DNA of 64,000 nt. Origin: Arthrobacter_D sp015752045 (GTDB taxonomy: Bacteria > Actinomycetota > Actinomycetes > Actinomycetales > Micrococcaceae). Of this stretch, positions 25,757 to 34,871 are shown piece by piece. The number at the start of each line of letters is the position of its first letter. The first letter of the stretch is position 1. The notes beneath the pieces are model-generated. The model worked only from the letters and a program-made list of their open reading frames with translations. It was not told the DNA's origin and did not search any database. The DNA lies in the NCBI RefSeq assembly GCF_015752045.1, contig NZ_JADOUS010000012.1, positions 1 to 64,000 on the forward strand. The letters run 5' to 3'. The position numbers and the translations under genes are program-made.

Positions 25757-25782
25757 AACCCCCGGCCACCGGCCGGGGGTTC
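25757..25782 (+). terminator. Intrinsic terminator after the helical membrane protein gene
   Basis: AACCCCCGGCC and GGCCGGGGGTT form an 11-bp stem with a four-base loop, followed by TCTTCTTGTT. It is 21 bases after the stop codon. The convergent EamA gene ends about 50 bases further on and may also use it. Confidence 0.9.
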
Positions 25783-25832
25783 TTCTTGTTAAGTGCCATC
25801 ACTCGTATCGTATATAACCGATCAAGAATATT

Positions 25833-26750
25833 CTAACCACCCAGGCCGGGCGGTGGGGCTGTCGCCGCTTGCGCTTCTGCGGGGGAACGGCGTGCCCTTC
25901 GTCGCTGCTGGCCTCGGATGACGACCGCCAGACCCACCAGGATGAGGACCAATCCGCCGTAGGTGCCCAGGGGGAGCTGCTCGCCCAGGAACACCGCAGC
26001 GAGGATCGCCGCTCCGGGGATCTCGAGCAGGATGATCATGGAGACGACGAGCGGGCTCATGACGGCCAGGAGATGATTGAACACGGAGTGACCCATGATC
26101 TGGGCCAGCAGCGTGACGGCGAGGATGCCCGCCCAGGCGGCGGGGCTGAAACCGACGATGGGCTGCCCGGTAACAGCACATAGGACCACCAGGATGATCG
26201 CGCAGGCGCCGTAGCAGAGCGTCGTATATGTCCCGGTGGACATGGTCCGACGGGCGGCGGCACCAGCCATCTGGTAGATCGCGGCCAGCGCCCCACCGGC
26301 CAGGGCGAGGAGGTCGCCGAGGAGTGCCTCCCTCGACAGCGAGAGATCGAATCCGGTGATGATGACGACGCCGAGGAAAGCGACTCCGAGCCCCGCCACC
26401 ACTGCCGCCTGCGGCCGCGATCCCAGCAGGGCGTTGAACAGCGCGATCCACGCCACCTGGAGGCAGACGAGAGCCGTGGCCGCGGCGACCGACGTCAGCT
26501 TCAGTGCGGTGATGAAGCACGCGAAGTGGAGGGCGAGGGCGACGGCCGCGATGCCGAGCCGCCGGTACTCCGCCCGGGTCAGAGCGGCGAACTCCGCCCT
26601 CTTCGACACGACCGCGGGCCCTCCCATCAGGACGGCGCCGAGGAGGTTACGCCAGAAGGCGATGGCCAGGACCGGCGCTGCGGTGGCCGCCATGATCGGT
26701 CCGGATGCCGACACCCCGATGACTCCGAGGATCGAAAGGAAGATAGTCAC
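25833..26750 (-). CDS. EamA/DMT-family membrane transporter
   Basis: A 305-residue polytopic protein with ten predicted helices in two EamA-like halves: APVLAIAFWRNLLGAVLM and TALKLTSVAAATALVCLQ in the first, LAQIMGHSVFNHLLAVMSPL and LLEIPGAAILAAVFLGEQL in the second, the latter typical of DMT exporters. Substrate unknown; relatives move amino acids or metabolites. The GTG at 26750 is preferred to one six codons earlier because TACAGT ends exactly six bases before it, a leaderless layout; neither has a ribosome binding site. Basic Ala/Arg/Pro tail at the C terminus. Confidence 0.88.
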   Translation of the reverse strand: MTIFLSILGVIGVSASGPIMAATAAPVLAIAFWRNLLGAVLMGGPAVVSKRAEFAALTRAEYRRLGIAAVALALHFACFITALKLTSVAAATALVCLQVAWIALFNALLGSRPQAAVVAGLGVAFLGVVIITGFDLSLSREALLGDLLALAGGALAAIYQMAGAAARRTMSTGTYTTLCYGACAIILVVLCAVTGQPIVGFSPAAWAGILAVTLLAQIMGHSVFNHLLAVMSPLVVSMIILLEIPGAAILAAVFLGEQLPLGTYGGLVLILVGLAVVIRGQQRRRARRSPAEAQAATAPPPGLGG

Positions 26751-26803
26751 CCGGCAACTGTAGGGCACGACATCAGCACCCCGTCACCCGTCCCGCCAAT
26801 GCG

Positions 26804-26832
26804 AAAAGTCCCGGCTACCGGCCGGGACTTTT
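26804..26832 (-). terminator. Intrinsic terminator after tRNA-Ala
   Basis: AAAAGTCCCGGC and GCCGGGACTTTT form a 12-bp stem with a five-base loop, seven bases beyond the 3' end of tRNA-Ala on the minus strand. The stem itself ends in a T run, so it should end the tRNA-Ile/DLW-39/tRNA-Ala transcript. Confidence 0.9.
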
Positions 26833-26838
26833 CTTCGG

Positions 26839-26911
26839 TGGAGGCACGGGGACTCGAACCCCGAACCCCCTGCTTGCAAAGCAGGTGCGCTACCAATTGC
26901 GCCATGCCCCC
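26839..26911 (-). tRNA. tRNA-Ala (TGC)
   Basis: Minus-strand cloverleaf with acceptor GGGGGCA/TGCCTCC (one G-T pair), D-arm GCGCAATTGGTAGCGC, anticodon stem CTGCT/AGCAG around TTTGCAA giving anticodon TGC, and T-loop TTCGAGT. CCA is not fully encoded. Confidence 0.97.
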
Positions 26912-26959
26912 GAAAAGGACTTCATCCGGTGAATCGATCACCGACGCCGTTCCCTGAAG

Positions 26960-27076
26960 CTAAACCACTTCGTCCGTCGCATTGCTCCAGACGCTCTTGC
27001 TTTTCTCCGAATCCTTCCACCGCTTGTACACGAGGACACTTGCTGCAGCCGCTGCTGCGACGAGCAACTTCTTCAC
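26960..27076 (-). CDS. DLW-39 family micro-protein
   Basis: A 38-residue protein with GTG start preceded by AAGGAG. It begins with KKLLVAAAAAASVLVYKRW, a short hydrophobic helix after two lysines, and continues with a charged segment containing DSEKSKSVWSNATDEV. This matches the actinobacterial DLW-39 family, tiny proteins of unknown function named for a conserved Asp-Leu-Trp-like position (here SVW). It lies between tRNA-Ile and tRNA-Ala on the same strand, with no independent promoter evident, so it is probably expressed from the tRNA transcript. Confidence 0.85.
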   Translation of the reverse strand: MKKLLVAAAAAASVLVYKRWKDSEKSKSVWSNATDEVV

Positions 27077-27114
27077 GACAGTCTCCTTGCAGTCACCTGC
27101 GAGTGGTGGATCCG

Positions 27115-27188
27115 TGGGCGTACCAGGACTTGAACCTGGGACCTCTTCGTTATCAGCGAAGCGCTCTAACCGCCTGAGCTATACGCCC
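27115..27188 (-). tRNA. tRNA-Ile (GAT)
   Basis: Minus-strand cloverleaf with acceptor GGGCGTA/TACGCCC, D-arm GCTCAGGCGGTTAGAGC, anticodon stem CTTCG/CGAAG around CTGATAA giving anticodon GAT, and T-loop TTCAAGT. CCA is not encoded. It sits 26 bases from tRNA-Ile's downstream neighbour's start region, the DLW-39 gene being 38 bases further along the transcript. Confidence 0.97.
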
Positions 27189-27289
27189 CGATACCTCTTC
27201 GGGCCGAGACATGACTTTACAGTAGTGTCTCGGCATTCTTCAAATCGCCCGGGGGCGCCGAAGAGGACGGTCTCCTGGTCGTCGGAGGC

Positions 27290-27823
27290 CTAGTCGTCGG
27301 TCAGGGTGACGCCGATGCCACCGACGAGGGTGGACGAGATGTTGTACAGCACGGCCGAGAGCATGGCGAGGGCGGTCAGGAGTACGACGTTCACGACGGC
27401 GATGATCGTCGCGAAGGAGAGCACCTGCGGCAGGGAGGCGAACTGGCGGAGGTCGAAGCCACCACTCTCCGACCCTGCGATCTCGCGAAGCAGCTCATTG
27501 ACCCCGTCGAAGATGCCGGTCAGGTCGAGGACGGTCCAGATGACGAAGGACGCGACCACGGTGACGATCCCGAGCGCAACGGACAGCAGGAACGACATCT
27601 TCAGGACCGACCACGGATCGACCTTGCTGACGAGCAGCCGGGCCTTGCGGGCCTTGGCCTTCGGAGCCGGCTTCACGAGGCCCGGGCGCTGCCCCGGCCG
27701 GGCGGTCTGTCCGGCGGACGCCGGACGCTGCGGCGGACGGGCGGGAGCGTTCACGCGCGACGGCGTCCCGGACGTTCGCACTGGTCCGCTGGACGACCGC
27801 GGGTTGGTGTTGGCCGAGCTCAC
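27290..27823 (-). CDS. DUF3566 domain membrane protein
   Basis: A 177-residue protein next to gyrA throughout actinobacteria. The first ~60 residues are a disordered Pro/Ala/Arg-rich tail. The DUF3566 domain (~62-177) has two membrane helices (SFLLSVALGIVTVVASFVIWTVL; FATIIAVVNVVLLTALAMLSAVLYN), with VDPWSVLKM before the first and a conserved ending GGIGVTLTDD. The GTG overlaps the gyrA stop (GTGA) and GGAGG lies close upstream. A relative in mycobacteria (CwsA/Rv0007-like neighbours) has been tied to division or gyrase-locus functions, but the exact role is unknown. Confidence 0.9.
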   Translation of the reverse strand: MSSANTNPRSSSGPVRTSGTPSRVNAPARPPQRPASAGQTARPGQRPGLVKPAPKAKARKARLLVSKVDPWSVLKMSFLLSVALGIVTVVASFVIWTVLDLTGIFDGVNELLREIAGSESGGFDLRQFASLPQVLSFATIIAVVNVVLLTALAMLSAVLYNISSTLVGGIGVTLTDD

Positions 27824-30489
27824 TCGATACCTCCGTGTTCGGGCGACTCAGCGTCGGGCTCAGCCGTTTCCTCTGTCGACAACCGTACTTCATCGGCTGT
27901 GAACTCCGCAGGATCCTCCTGCGGGGTGATCGTCCCGATGACGTCGACATCCGGGCTGCCCTCGGCAGGATCCTCGATGAGGCCCTCCTCGACGGCGACG
28001 CTGCGCTCACTGTTCCGTGCGACGGCGATGATGCGGTCGGTCTTGTCCGGCTTCGCGAAGATGACACCCATGGTGTCGCGTCCCTTCGCGGGTACTCCGG
28101 CCACCGCCGAGCGCACCACCTTGCCGCCGCCCATGACCACGAGGACCTCGTCCTCTTCCTGGACGACCAGCGCCCCGACGAGGTCGCCACGCTCCTCGGC
28201 CAGCTTTGCGACCTTGATGCCCAGTCCGCCGCGACCCTGCACGCGGTAGTCGTCCACCTTCGTCCTCTTCGCGAAGCCGCCCTCGGTGACGATGAAGACG
28301 TAGGAGTCGTCCGTGACCACGTTCGCGGCCAGCAGTTCGTCGTCCGGACGGAACTTCATGCCGGTCACACCCGAGGTGGCACGCCCCATGGGCCGCAGGG
28401 CGTCGTCGTCGGCCGTGAACCGCAGCGACTGTCCCTTGCGCGAGACGAGCATGATGTCGTCGTCCCCGGACACCAGCTGCGCGGAGACGAGCTCGTCGTT
28501 GTCCCGCAGGTTGATCGCGATCACGCCGGCGGTGCGGTTCGTGTCGTAGTCCTCCAGTCGCGTCTTCTTCACCAGTCCGCGCTTGGTCGCCAGGACCAGG
28601 TACGGCGACTGCTGGTAGTCGCGCAGGTCCAGGACCTGGGCGATTGTCTCGTCGGGCTGGAAGGCCAGGAGATTCGCCACGTGCTGTCCCTTGGCGTCCC
28701 GTGCGGCCTCGACGAGTTCGTACGCCTTCGCGCGGTACACCCGGCCCAGGTTGGTGAAGAACAGGAGCCAGTGGTGGGTGGTCGTGACGAAGAAGTGCTC
28801 GACGACGTCGTCGCCGCGCAGCTGCGCGCCCCTGATGCCCTTCCCGCCGCGGGCCTGCTGGCGGTAGTTGTCACTCCGCGTGCGCTTGACGTAGCCCCCG
28901 CGGGTGATGGTCACGACCATCTCCTCCTCGGGGATCAGGTCCTCCATGCTCATGTCGCCGTCGTAGCCCATGAGGATCTCGGTGCGCCGCTCGTCGCCGA
29001 ACTTGGCGACGATCTCCGCCAGCTCGGTGCTGACGATGCCGCGCTGCACGTCCTCGGAGGCGAGGATCCGGTTGAACTCCGTGATCATCGACTCGAGCTC
29101 GGCATGGCGGTCCTGAATCTTCTGCCGCTCGAGGGCCGCGAGGCGCCGGAGCTGCATGTTCAGGATGGCCGTGGCCTGCAGCTCGTCGATCGAGAGCAGC
29201 CCCATCAGCCCGTCCCGGGCCTGGTCGGTGGTGGACGAGGCGCGGATCAGCGCGATGACCTCGTCCAGGGCGTCGAGGGCCTTCAGCAGTCCACGGAGGA
29301 TGTGGGCTTCCTCCTCCGCCTTGCGCAGCCGGTACCGGGTACGGCGCACGATGACCTCGAGCTGGTGGGTCACCCAGTGGCGGATGAACGCGTCGAGGCT
29401 GAGCGTGCGGGGTACGTCGTCGACGATCGCCAGCATGTTGGCGCTGAAGTTGTCCTGCAGCTGCGTGTGCTTGTAGAGGTTGTTGAGAACCACCTTCGCG
29501 ACGGCGTCGCGCTTCAGCACGATCACGAGGCGCTGGCCCGTGCGGCCGGATGTCTCGTCGCGGAGGTCGGCGATGCCGCTGACCTTGCCGTCCTTGACCA
29601 GTTCGGCGATCTTGATCGCCAGGTTGTCGGGATTGGCCTGGTAGGGCAGTTCCGTGACGACGAGGCACGTCCGGTTCTGGATCTCCTCGACGTTGACGAC
29701 GGCCCGCATGGTGACCGAGCCGCGACCCGTGCGGTAGGCGTCCTCGATACCCTTGTGCCCCAGGATCTGGGCGCCCGTGGGGAAGTCGGGTCCCTTGATA
29801 CGCACGATCAGGGCCTCGAGGAGTTCTTCCTTCGTGGCCTGCGGGTTCTCGAGGTACCACTGGACCCCGTCGGCGACCTCGCGCAGGTTGTGCGGAGGGA
29901 TGTTGGTGGCCATGCCGACGGCGATGCCGGAGGAGCCGTTGACGAGCAGGTTCGGGAAGCGCGACGGGAGGATCGTCGGCTCCTGGTTCTTGCCGTCGTA
30001 GTTGTCCTGGAAGTCGACGGTCTCCTCGTCGATGTCGCGCACCATCTCCATGGCGAGCGGGGCCATCTTCGTCTCGGTGTATCGCGGTGCCGCGGCGCCG
30101 TCGTTGCCGGGTGATCCGAAGTTCCCCTGGCCGAGCGCCAGCGGGTAGCGCATCGTCCAGTCCTGGATGAGGCGCACCAGGGCGTCGTAGATCGCCGAGT
30201 CGCCGTGCGGGTGGTACTGGCCCATGACCTCACCGACCACGCGGGCACACTTGTTGAACGAGCGGTCCGGCCGGTAGCCGCCGTCGAACATCGCGTAGAG
30301 CACACGGCGGTGCACGGGCTTCAGCCCGTCGCGGACGTCGGGCAGCGCCCGGCCCACGATGACCGCCATCGCGTAGTCCAGGTAGGACCGCTGCATCTCC
30401 GTCTGCAGGTCGACCTGCTCGACGCGGTCCGTCAGGACCTCGCCCTCGATGGGCTCGTCCGGTCCGTTGCCGGTGATGTCGTCACTCAT
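27820..30489 (-). CDS. gyrA: DNA gyrase subunit A
   Basis: The 889-residue breakage-reunion subunit of gyrase, which with GyrB introduces negative supercoils. The N-terminal winged helix contains the quinolone region HPHGDSAIYDALVRL with Ser and Asp at the two common resistance positions, and the active-site Tyr lies in AAPRYTETKM. A long coiled-coil stalk follows, and the C-terminal pinwheel starts after a GyrA box seen as QQARGGKGIRG. A ~55-residue acidic tail ends the protein. ATG preceded by a weak GGAAC. It follows gyrB after a 175-base gap. Confidence 0.97.
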   Translation of the reverse strand: MSDDITGNGPDEPIEGEVLTDRVEQVDLQTEMQRSYLDYAMAVIVGRALPDVRDGLKPVHRRVLYAMFDGGYRPDRSFNKCARVVGEVMGQYHPHGDSAIYDALVRLIQDWTMRYPLALGQGNFGSPGNDGAAAPRYTETKMAPLAMEMVRDIDEETVDFQDNYDGKNQEPTILPSRFPNLLVNGSSGIAVGMATNIPPHNLREVADGVQWYLENPQATKEELLEALIVRIKGPDFPTGAQILGHKGIEDAYRTGRGSVTMRAVVNVEEIQNRTCLVVTELPYQANPDNLAIKIAELVKDGKVSGIADLRDETSGRTGQRLVIVLKRDAVAKVVLNNLYKHTQLQDNFSANMLAIVDDVPRTLSLDAFIRHWVTHQLEVIVRRTRYRLRKAEEEAHILRGLLKALDALDEVIALIRASSTTDQARDGLMGLLSIDELQATAILNMQLRRLAALERQKIQDRHAELESMITEFNRILASEDVQRGIVSTELAEIVAKFGDERRTEILMGYDGDMSMEDLIPEEEMVVTITRGGYVKRTRSDNYRQQARGGKGIRGAQLRGDDVVEHFFVTTTHHWLLFFTNLGRVYRAKAYELVEAARDAKGQHVANLLAFQPDETIAQVLDLRDYQQSPYLVLATKRGLVKKTRLEDYDTNRTAGVIAINLRDNDELVSAQLVSGDDDIMLVSRKGQSLRFTADDDALRPMGRATSGVTGMKFRPDDELLAANVVTDDSYVFIVTEGGFAKRTKVDDYRVQGRGGLGIKVAKLAEERGDLVGALVVQEEDEVLVVMGGGKVVRSAVAGVPAKGRDTMGVIFAKPDKTDRIIAVARNSERSVAVEEGLIEDPAEGSPDVDVIGTITPQEDPAEFTADEVRLSTEETAEPDAESPEHGGIE

Positions 30490-30664
30490 GAATCAGTTCC
30501 GTTCGTCATTTTTTGCCCCGCAGTACTGGCGAATCTGAGCAAGGGTGGCCCCGACGTTCTGTGTAGGCGCTCGACCGGACTTCTCCCTTTCCCTCGCAAG
30601 CTCGGGTAGGGACCCTAAGTCCACTCTTACTTTCGTTGCGCCGGCAGAATGCCGGGGTTACCCG

Positions 30665-32737
30665 TCAGATATCGAGGAAACGCACGTCCTTGGCGTTCTG
30701 CTGGATGAAGTTGCGGCGGGACTCCACGTCCTCGCCCATGAGGACCGAGAACACCTGGTCGGCGGCCGCGGCGTCGTCCATGGTGACCTGCAGCAGGGTG
30801 CGGTGGTCGGGATCCATGGTGGTGTCCCACAGCTCCGTGTAGTCCATCTCGCCGAGACCCTTGTAGCGCTGGATCCCGTTGTCCTTGGGCAGGCGCTGGT
30901 TGTTCGCCAGGCCCATCTTGATGACCTCGTCGCGCTCCCTGTCGCTGAACACGTAGTCGTGCTTCGCGTTGGACCACTTGATCCGGTACAGCGGCGGCTG
31001 CGCGAGGTACACGAAGCCGTTCTCGATGAGCGGCCGCATGTAGCGGAACAGCAGGGTCAGCAGCAGCGTCGTGATGTGCTGGCCGTCCACGTCGGCATCG
31101 GCCATGAGCACGATCTTGTGGTACCGGGCCTTGTCGACGTTGAAGTCCTCGCCGATCCCCGCGCCGAAGGCGGTGATCATGGCCTGGACCTCGCTGTTGC
31201 CGAGGGCACGGTCGAGGCGGGCGCGCTCGACGTTCAGGATCTTGCCGCGCAGCGGCAGGATGGCCTGGGTCTCGGGGTTGCGCCCGCGGACTGCGGAGCC
31301 GCCGGCCGAGTCACCCTCGACGATGTAGATCTCGGAGCGCGCGGGGTCCTTGGACTGGCAGTCCTTGAGCTTTCCGGGCATCCCGCCGGATTCCAGCAGT
31401 CCCTTGCGCCGTGTGGACTCGCGCGCCTTGCGGGCCGCGAGGCGCGCCTGCGATGCCTGGATCGACTTCCGGATGACGTCGCGTGCCGGGCCGGGGTTGC
31501 GCTCCAGCCAGTCGCCGAGCTGGTCGGTGACCACGCGCTGGACGAAGCCCTTCGCCTCGGAGTTGCCGAGCTTGGTCTTCGTCTGGCCCTCGAACTGCGG
31601 CTCCGACAGCTTGACGGAGATGACGGCCGTCAATCCCTCCCGGATGTCGTCACCCGTGAGGTTGTCGTCCTTCTCCTTGATGATGTTCTTCTCGCGTGCG
31701 TACTTGTTGATCAGCGTGGTCATGGCCGCACGGAAACCCTCTTCGTGCGTGCCTCCCTCGTGCGTGTTGATCGTGTTCGCGTAGGTGTGCACGCTCTCCG
31801 AATACGCGGAGGTCCACTGCAGGGCCACCTCCACGGCCATCTTCCGGTCCGTGTCCTCGGTCTCGAAGGCGATCACGTCGGGGTGGATCACATCCACCCG
31901 CTTGGAGGAATTGAGATGACGGACGTAGTCCAGCAGCCCGTTCTCGTACAGGTACACGACCTCCCGATGCTTCGGCTCGCCGTCGGAGGTCTGCGCGCTC
32001 TCGGCCTCGGCGACCTCGTCCACCTCCACCGCGTCCACGCGCTCGTCCGTCAGCGTGATGCGCAGTCCCTTGTTGAGGAAGGCCATCTGCTGGAACCGTG
32101 CGCGGAGGGTCTCGAAGTCGAACTCGGTGCTCTCGAAGATCGAGTCGTCCGGATAGAACGTCTGCGTGGTCCCTGTCTCGGACGTCTCCTCGCCCTTCCG
32201 CAGCTCGCCGACGGGCTTCCCGCCGTCCCCGAAGGTCTGCCTCCACACGTGGCCCTGGCGACGGACCTCCGTCTCGACGCGGCTGGACAGGGCGTTGACG
32301 ACGGAGATGCCGACGCCGTGCAGGCCACCGGATACGGCGTAGCCACCGCCGCCGAACTTGCCGCCCGCGTGGAGGATGGTCATCACCACTTCCACGGTCG
32401 GCCGGCCCTCGGTGGGGTGCATGTCCACAGGGATGCCTCGGCCGTTGTCGACGACCTTGACGCCGCCGTCGGACTGGAGCGAGATCTCGATGTGGTCGCA
32501 GTATCCTGCCAGGGCCTCGTCGACCGAGTTGTCCACGACTTCGTACACGAGGTGGTGCAGGCCGCGGGGCCCGGTCGATCCGATGTACATACCCGGGCGC
32601 TTCCGGACCGCTTCCAGCCCTTCGAGCACCGTGATCTCATTGGCGCCGTAGGCGTGTTCGGTGGCCGCCTCCAGGATCGGGGACTCGCCGTCGCCTATTT
32701 TCACGTCGCTTGCATTCAACTCGTTCTCGTGTGCCAC
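30665..32737 (-). CDS. gyrB: DNA gyrase subunit B
   Basis: The 690-residue ATPase subunit of gyrase. GHKL ATPase features are VYEVVDNSVDEALAGY, NGRGIPVD and GLHGVGISVVNALS; the TOPRIM domain has EGDSAGGSA, LRGKILNVE and MADADVDGQHI; the C-terminal domain ends QQNAKDVRFLDI. The start is uncertain. GTG at 32737 gives a normal N terminus with GAGGAG twelve bases upstream. A TTG at 32770 preceded by GGGGAG is an alternative. The TTG at 32836 is unlikely because TAGAAT (32789-32784), a probable -10 element, lies downstream of it. Confidence 0.96.
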   Translation of the reverse strand: MAHENELNASDVKIGDGESPILEAATEHAYGANEITVLEGLEAVRKRPGMYIGSTGPRGLHHLVYEVVDNSVDEALAGYCDHIEISLQSDGGVKVVDNGRGIPVDMHPTEGRPTVEVVMTILHAGGKFGGGGYAVSGGLHGVGISVVNALSSRVETEVRRQGHVWRQTFGDGGKPVGELRKGEETSETGTTQTFYPDDSIFESTEFDFETLRARFQQMAFLNKGLRITLTDERVDAVEVDEVAEAESAQTSDGEPKHREVVYLYENGLLDYVRHLNSSKRVDVIHPDVIAFETEDTDRKMAVEVALQWTSAYSESVHTYANTINTHEGGTHEEGFRAAMTTLINKYAREKNIIKEKDDNLTGDDIREGLTAVISVKLSEPQFEGQTKTKLGNSEAKGFVQRVVTDQLGDWLERNPGPARDVIRKSIQASQARLAARKARESTRRKGLLESGGMPGKLKDCQSKDPARSEIYIVEGDSAGGSAVRGRNPETQAILPLRGKILNVERARLDRALGNSEVQAMITAFGAGIGEDFNVDKARYHKIVLMADADVDGQHITTLLLTLLFRYMRPLIENGFVYLAQPPLYRIKWSNAKHDYVFSDRERDEVIKMGLANNQRLPKDNGIQRYKGLGEMDYTELWDTTMDPDHRTLLQVTMDDAAAADQVFSVLMGEDVESRRNFIQQNAKDVRFLDI

Positions 32738-32783
32738 AGGCGTAGACGGCTCCTCAGCTGGATCGACCAAAACAATCTCCCCT

Positions 32784-32789
32784 ATTCTA
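32784..32789 (-). promoter_or_regulatory. Probable -10 element of gyrB
   Basis: TAGAAT on the minus strand would place the gyrB transcription start near 32777, just before the two plausible start codons (32770 and 32737). No strong -35 hexamer is seen at the expected spacing. Confidence 0.4.
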
Positions 32790-32949
32790 CCCTGCGGAGG
32801 GCCGCCGTCCGGCGCGAACACCCCTTCACTGGCCAATAAACCCGGGTCAGACCGGATAGCAGTACCATCCGTGAGCCCGGATACGACCGCCGGGACCCTG
32901 ATTGGCCTACAGGCCGCTCAGCGGACAGCCCGGCCGGACCTTTTCGATC

Positions 32950-33573
32950 TCACCCGTAGGTGTCCCGCGGGCCGCGGCCCTTGACGGTGCGTCCGCCCTT
33001 GCGCCAGCTCGGCGCGGCGGGCCCGATGACCGAGAGCCGCGTCACGACGCCCGCGCCGAGTTCGGCCTCGAACCGCTGCAGCACCTGGGGGGTGATGAGG
33101 CGCAGCTGCGTGGCCCAGGCCGTCGAATCACACCGGACCAATACGGTGTCCGCGTCGAAGCTCTCCGGCACACAGTGCGCCGCGATGTCGGCTCCGACGA
33201 TCTCGCTCCAGCGCGACAGCACCGACCCGATCGCAACCGGGGACTTCCAGCCCCGCTCGGCGAGCATCCGCGAGAAGACATTTCCCACGCCTTCCGGGTC
33301 CCGCCCGCCGTACACCGGCTCCGGCGAGTACGGACGCCGCGTGGTCTTCGCCGCCTTCTTCGACGCCGCCTCGCGCGGCGTACCCCTGGCCTGCGACGCG
33401 CTTCGCAGCCGGTTGAGCAGGGCCTGGGGGGCGTCCTGTTCCGGGAACTCCTCTCCCGTCCCGGGCGCCGACGCTTCTCCGTCCCCCTGCGCACGCCCAG
33501 GCATCCGATCGCCGGCGCGGCGCGGGTCCTGTCCCTCCGCGGGAGGAGTCTCCCCGGAGGACCGGTCAGACAT
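32950..33573 (-). CDS. DUF721/DciA family protein
   Basis: A 207-residue DciA-like protein. DciA is the ancestral bacterial factor that loads or activates the replicative helicase DnaB. The N-terminal ~95 residues are disordered and charged. The conserved domain (~100-200) has VGNVFSRMLAERGWKSPVAIGS, RWSEIVGADIAAHCVPESF, LVRCDSTAWATQLRLITP and a final PSWRKGGRTVKGRGPRDTYG. The last signature is usual in actinobacteria. ATG has GGAGG upstream and overlaps the recF end by eight bases. Confidence 0.9.
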   Translation of the reverse strand: MSDRSSGETPPAEGQDPRRAGDRMPGRAQGDGEASAPGTGEEFPEQDAPQALLNRLRSASQARGTPREAASKKAAKTTRRPYSPEPVYGGRDPEGVGNVFSRMLAERGWKSPVAIGSVLSRWSEIVGADIAAHCVPESFDADTVLVRCDSTAWATQLRLITPQVLQRFEAELGAGVVTRLSVIGPAAPSWRKGGRTVKGRGPRDTYG

Positions 33574-34861
33574 CTATTCCTCCGACGGCATGGACGTCGG
33601 GGTCGGACCGCTCGGCGGTGGCTTCCGATGCGGCATCACCGGTTCCCCTCGCGGCGCCGCCGGTGTCCCCAGCCGGCGCGATGGCTCCGGGAACGACGCG
33701 AAGCTGCCGTCCCACGAGCGCCGCGGGGATGTCGTCGCCCACGGCCGCGGTGACGAGGACCTGCTCGGCGGGCGCCACGATGGCGGCGAGCCGGGCGCGA
33801 CGCTGTGTATCGAGTTCCGCGAAGACATCGTCGAGGATGAGCACCGGGTCTCCACCCGGCGTCCGGTCCTCCTCCAGCATCAGGTAATACGATGCCAGCC
33901 GCAGCGCCAGCGCCATCGACCAGGTCTCGCCGTGGGAGGCATAGCCCTTGACGGGAACCCCTCCGAGCAGCAGCGCGAGCTCGTCGCGATGCGGACCCAC
34001 GAGGGAGATCCCGCGCTCGAGTTCCTTCTTGCGGTGTCGCAGGAGACCCGCGGTGAACAGTTCGGTGAGTGCGCCCTGGTCGAGCCCACCCAGTCCGTCA
34101 TCGGCACCACGGTGCCCCGGATGCGTGCCGTCGTCCTCCGCCGAGGGATCCGACGACGGCGAGACACTCGAGACATAGGCGGTGTCGGCGGGCTTCGAAC
34201 CATCCGTCAGCTCCTGGTAGGCGCGCTGGACATGCGGGCGGAGCTTGTCGACGAGCACCAGACGCGCGGACAGCAGCCGCGCTCCGGACTCGGCGAGGTG
34301 CTGGTCCCACACATCGAGGGTGGACTCGTGCGCCGTCGAGAACCTGCCCGCCGCGCGGGCCGACTTCAGCAGGGCGTTGCGTTGCTTCAGCACCCGCTCG
34401 TACTCCGCCCGCAGCGCGGACTGGTGCGGCAGCAGTGACACCATGACCTCGTCCAGGTACCGGCGGCGCACCGATGGGTCACCCTTGACGAGGGTGAGGT
34501 CCTCCGGAGCGAAGAGGACTGTCTTCAGGATCCCCGCCGCATCCCTGGCACGTACGGGATTGGACCTGTTGATCCGCGCGCGGTTCGCGGAGTCGGCGTT
34601 GATCTCGACTTCCACGCTCGTGCGCTGCGCTCCGCGGACCAGCCGACCCCTGATGATCGCCCGTTCCTCGCCGAAGGCGATCAGTGGCTTGTCCGTGGTG
34701 ACCCGGTGCGAGGACAGGGTCGCGAGGTATCCGATCGCCTCGACGATGTTGGTCTTCCCCACACCGTTCGGTCCGACGAAGACGGTGATGCCCGGCTCGA
34801 TGGCGGTATCGAGCTGCCCATAGCTCCGGAACCCGGTGAGCGAGAGGTGCTCAACGTACAC
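33566..34861 (-). CDS. recF: DNA replication and repair protein RecF
   Basis: A 431-residue SMC/ABC-type ATPase that helps load RecA at gaps. Walker A is GPNGVGKTN near residue 30, the signature region lies in GYASHGETWSMALALRLA, and Walker B with D-loop is LILDDVFAELD near 340. An acidic insertion around residues 225-255 (rich in Ser, Asp, Gly) and a ~40-residue disordered C-terminal tail make it longer than the usual ~370-400 residues. GTG starts ten bases after gnd. Confidence 0.95.
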   Translation of the reverse strand: MYVEHLSLTGFRSYGQLDTAIEPGITVFVGPNGVGKTNIVEAIGYLATLSSHRVTTDKPLIAFGEERAIIRGRLVRGAQRTSVEVEINADSANRARINRSNPVRARDAAGILKTVLFAPEDLTLVKGDPSVRRRYLDEVMVSLLPHQSALRAEYERVLKQRNALLKSARAAGRFSTAHESTLDVWDQHLAESGARLLSARLVLVDKLRPHVQRAYQELTDGSKPADTAYVSSVSPSSDPSAEDDGTHPGHRGADDGLGGLDQGALTELFTAGLLRHRKKELERGISLVGPHRDELALLLGGVPVKGYASHGETWSMALALRLASYYLMLEEDRTPGGDPVLILDDVFAELDTQRRARLAAIVAPAEQVLVTAAVGDDIPAALVGRQLRVVPGAIAPAGDTGGAARGTGDAASEATAERSDPDVHAVGGIDV

Positions 34862-34871
34862 CGGAGGACAC

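Noticed and set aside
27835..30114. Long open frame antisense to gyrA (759 codons), and a similar one antisense to gyrB (30545-32839)
   Set aside because: Both mirror the codon pattern of the gyrase genes, show no family motifs and are typical high-GC antisense shadows.
30490..30664. Possible terminator between gyrB and gyrA (CCGGCATTCTGCCGG)
   Set aside because: The stem is short and no T run follows on the minus strand; gyrB and gyrA are more likely cotranscribed.
32738..32836. Extended GyrB N terminus from a TTG at 32836
   Set aside because: A probable -10 element lies inside the extension and the added residues do not look like GyrB.
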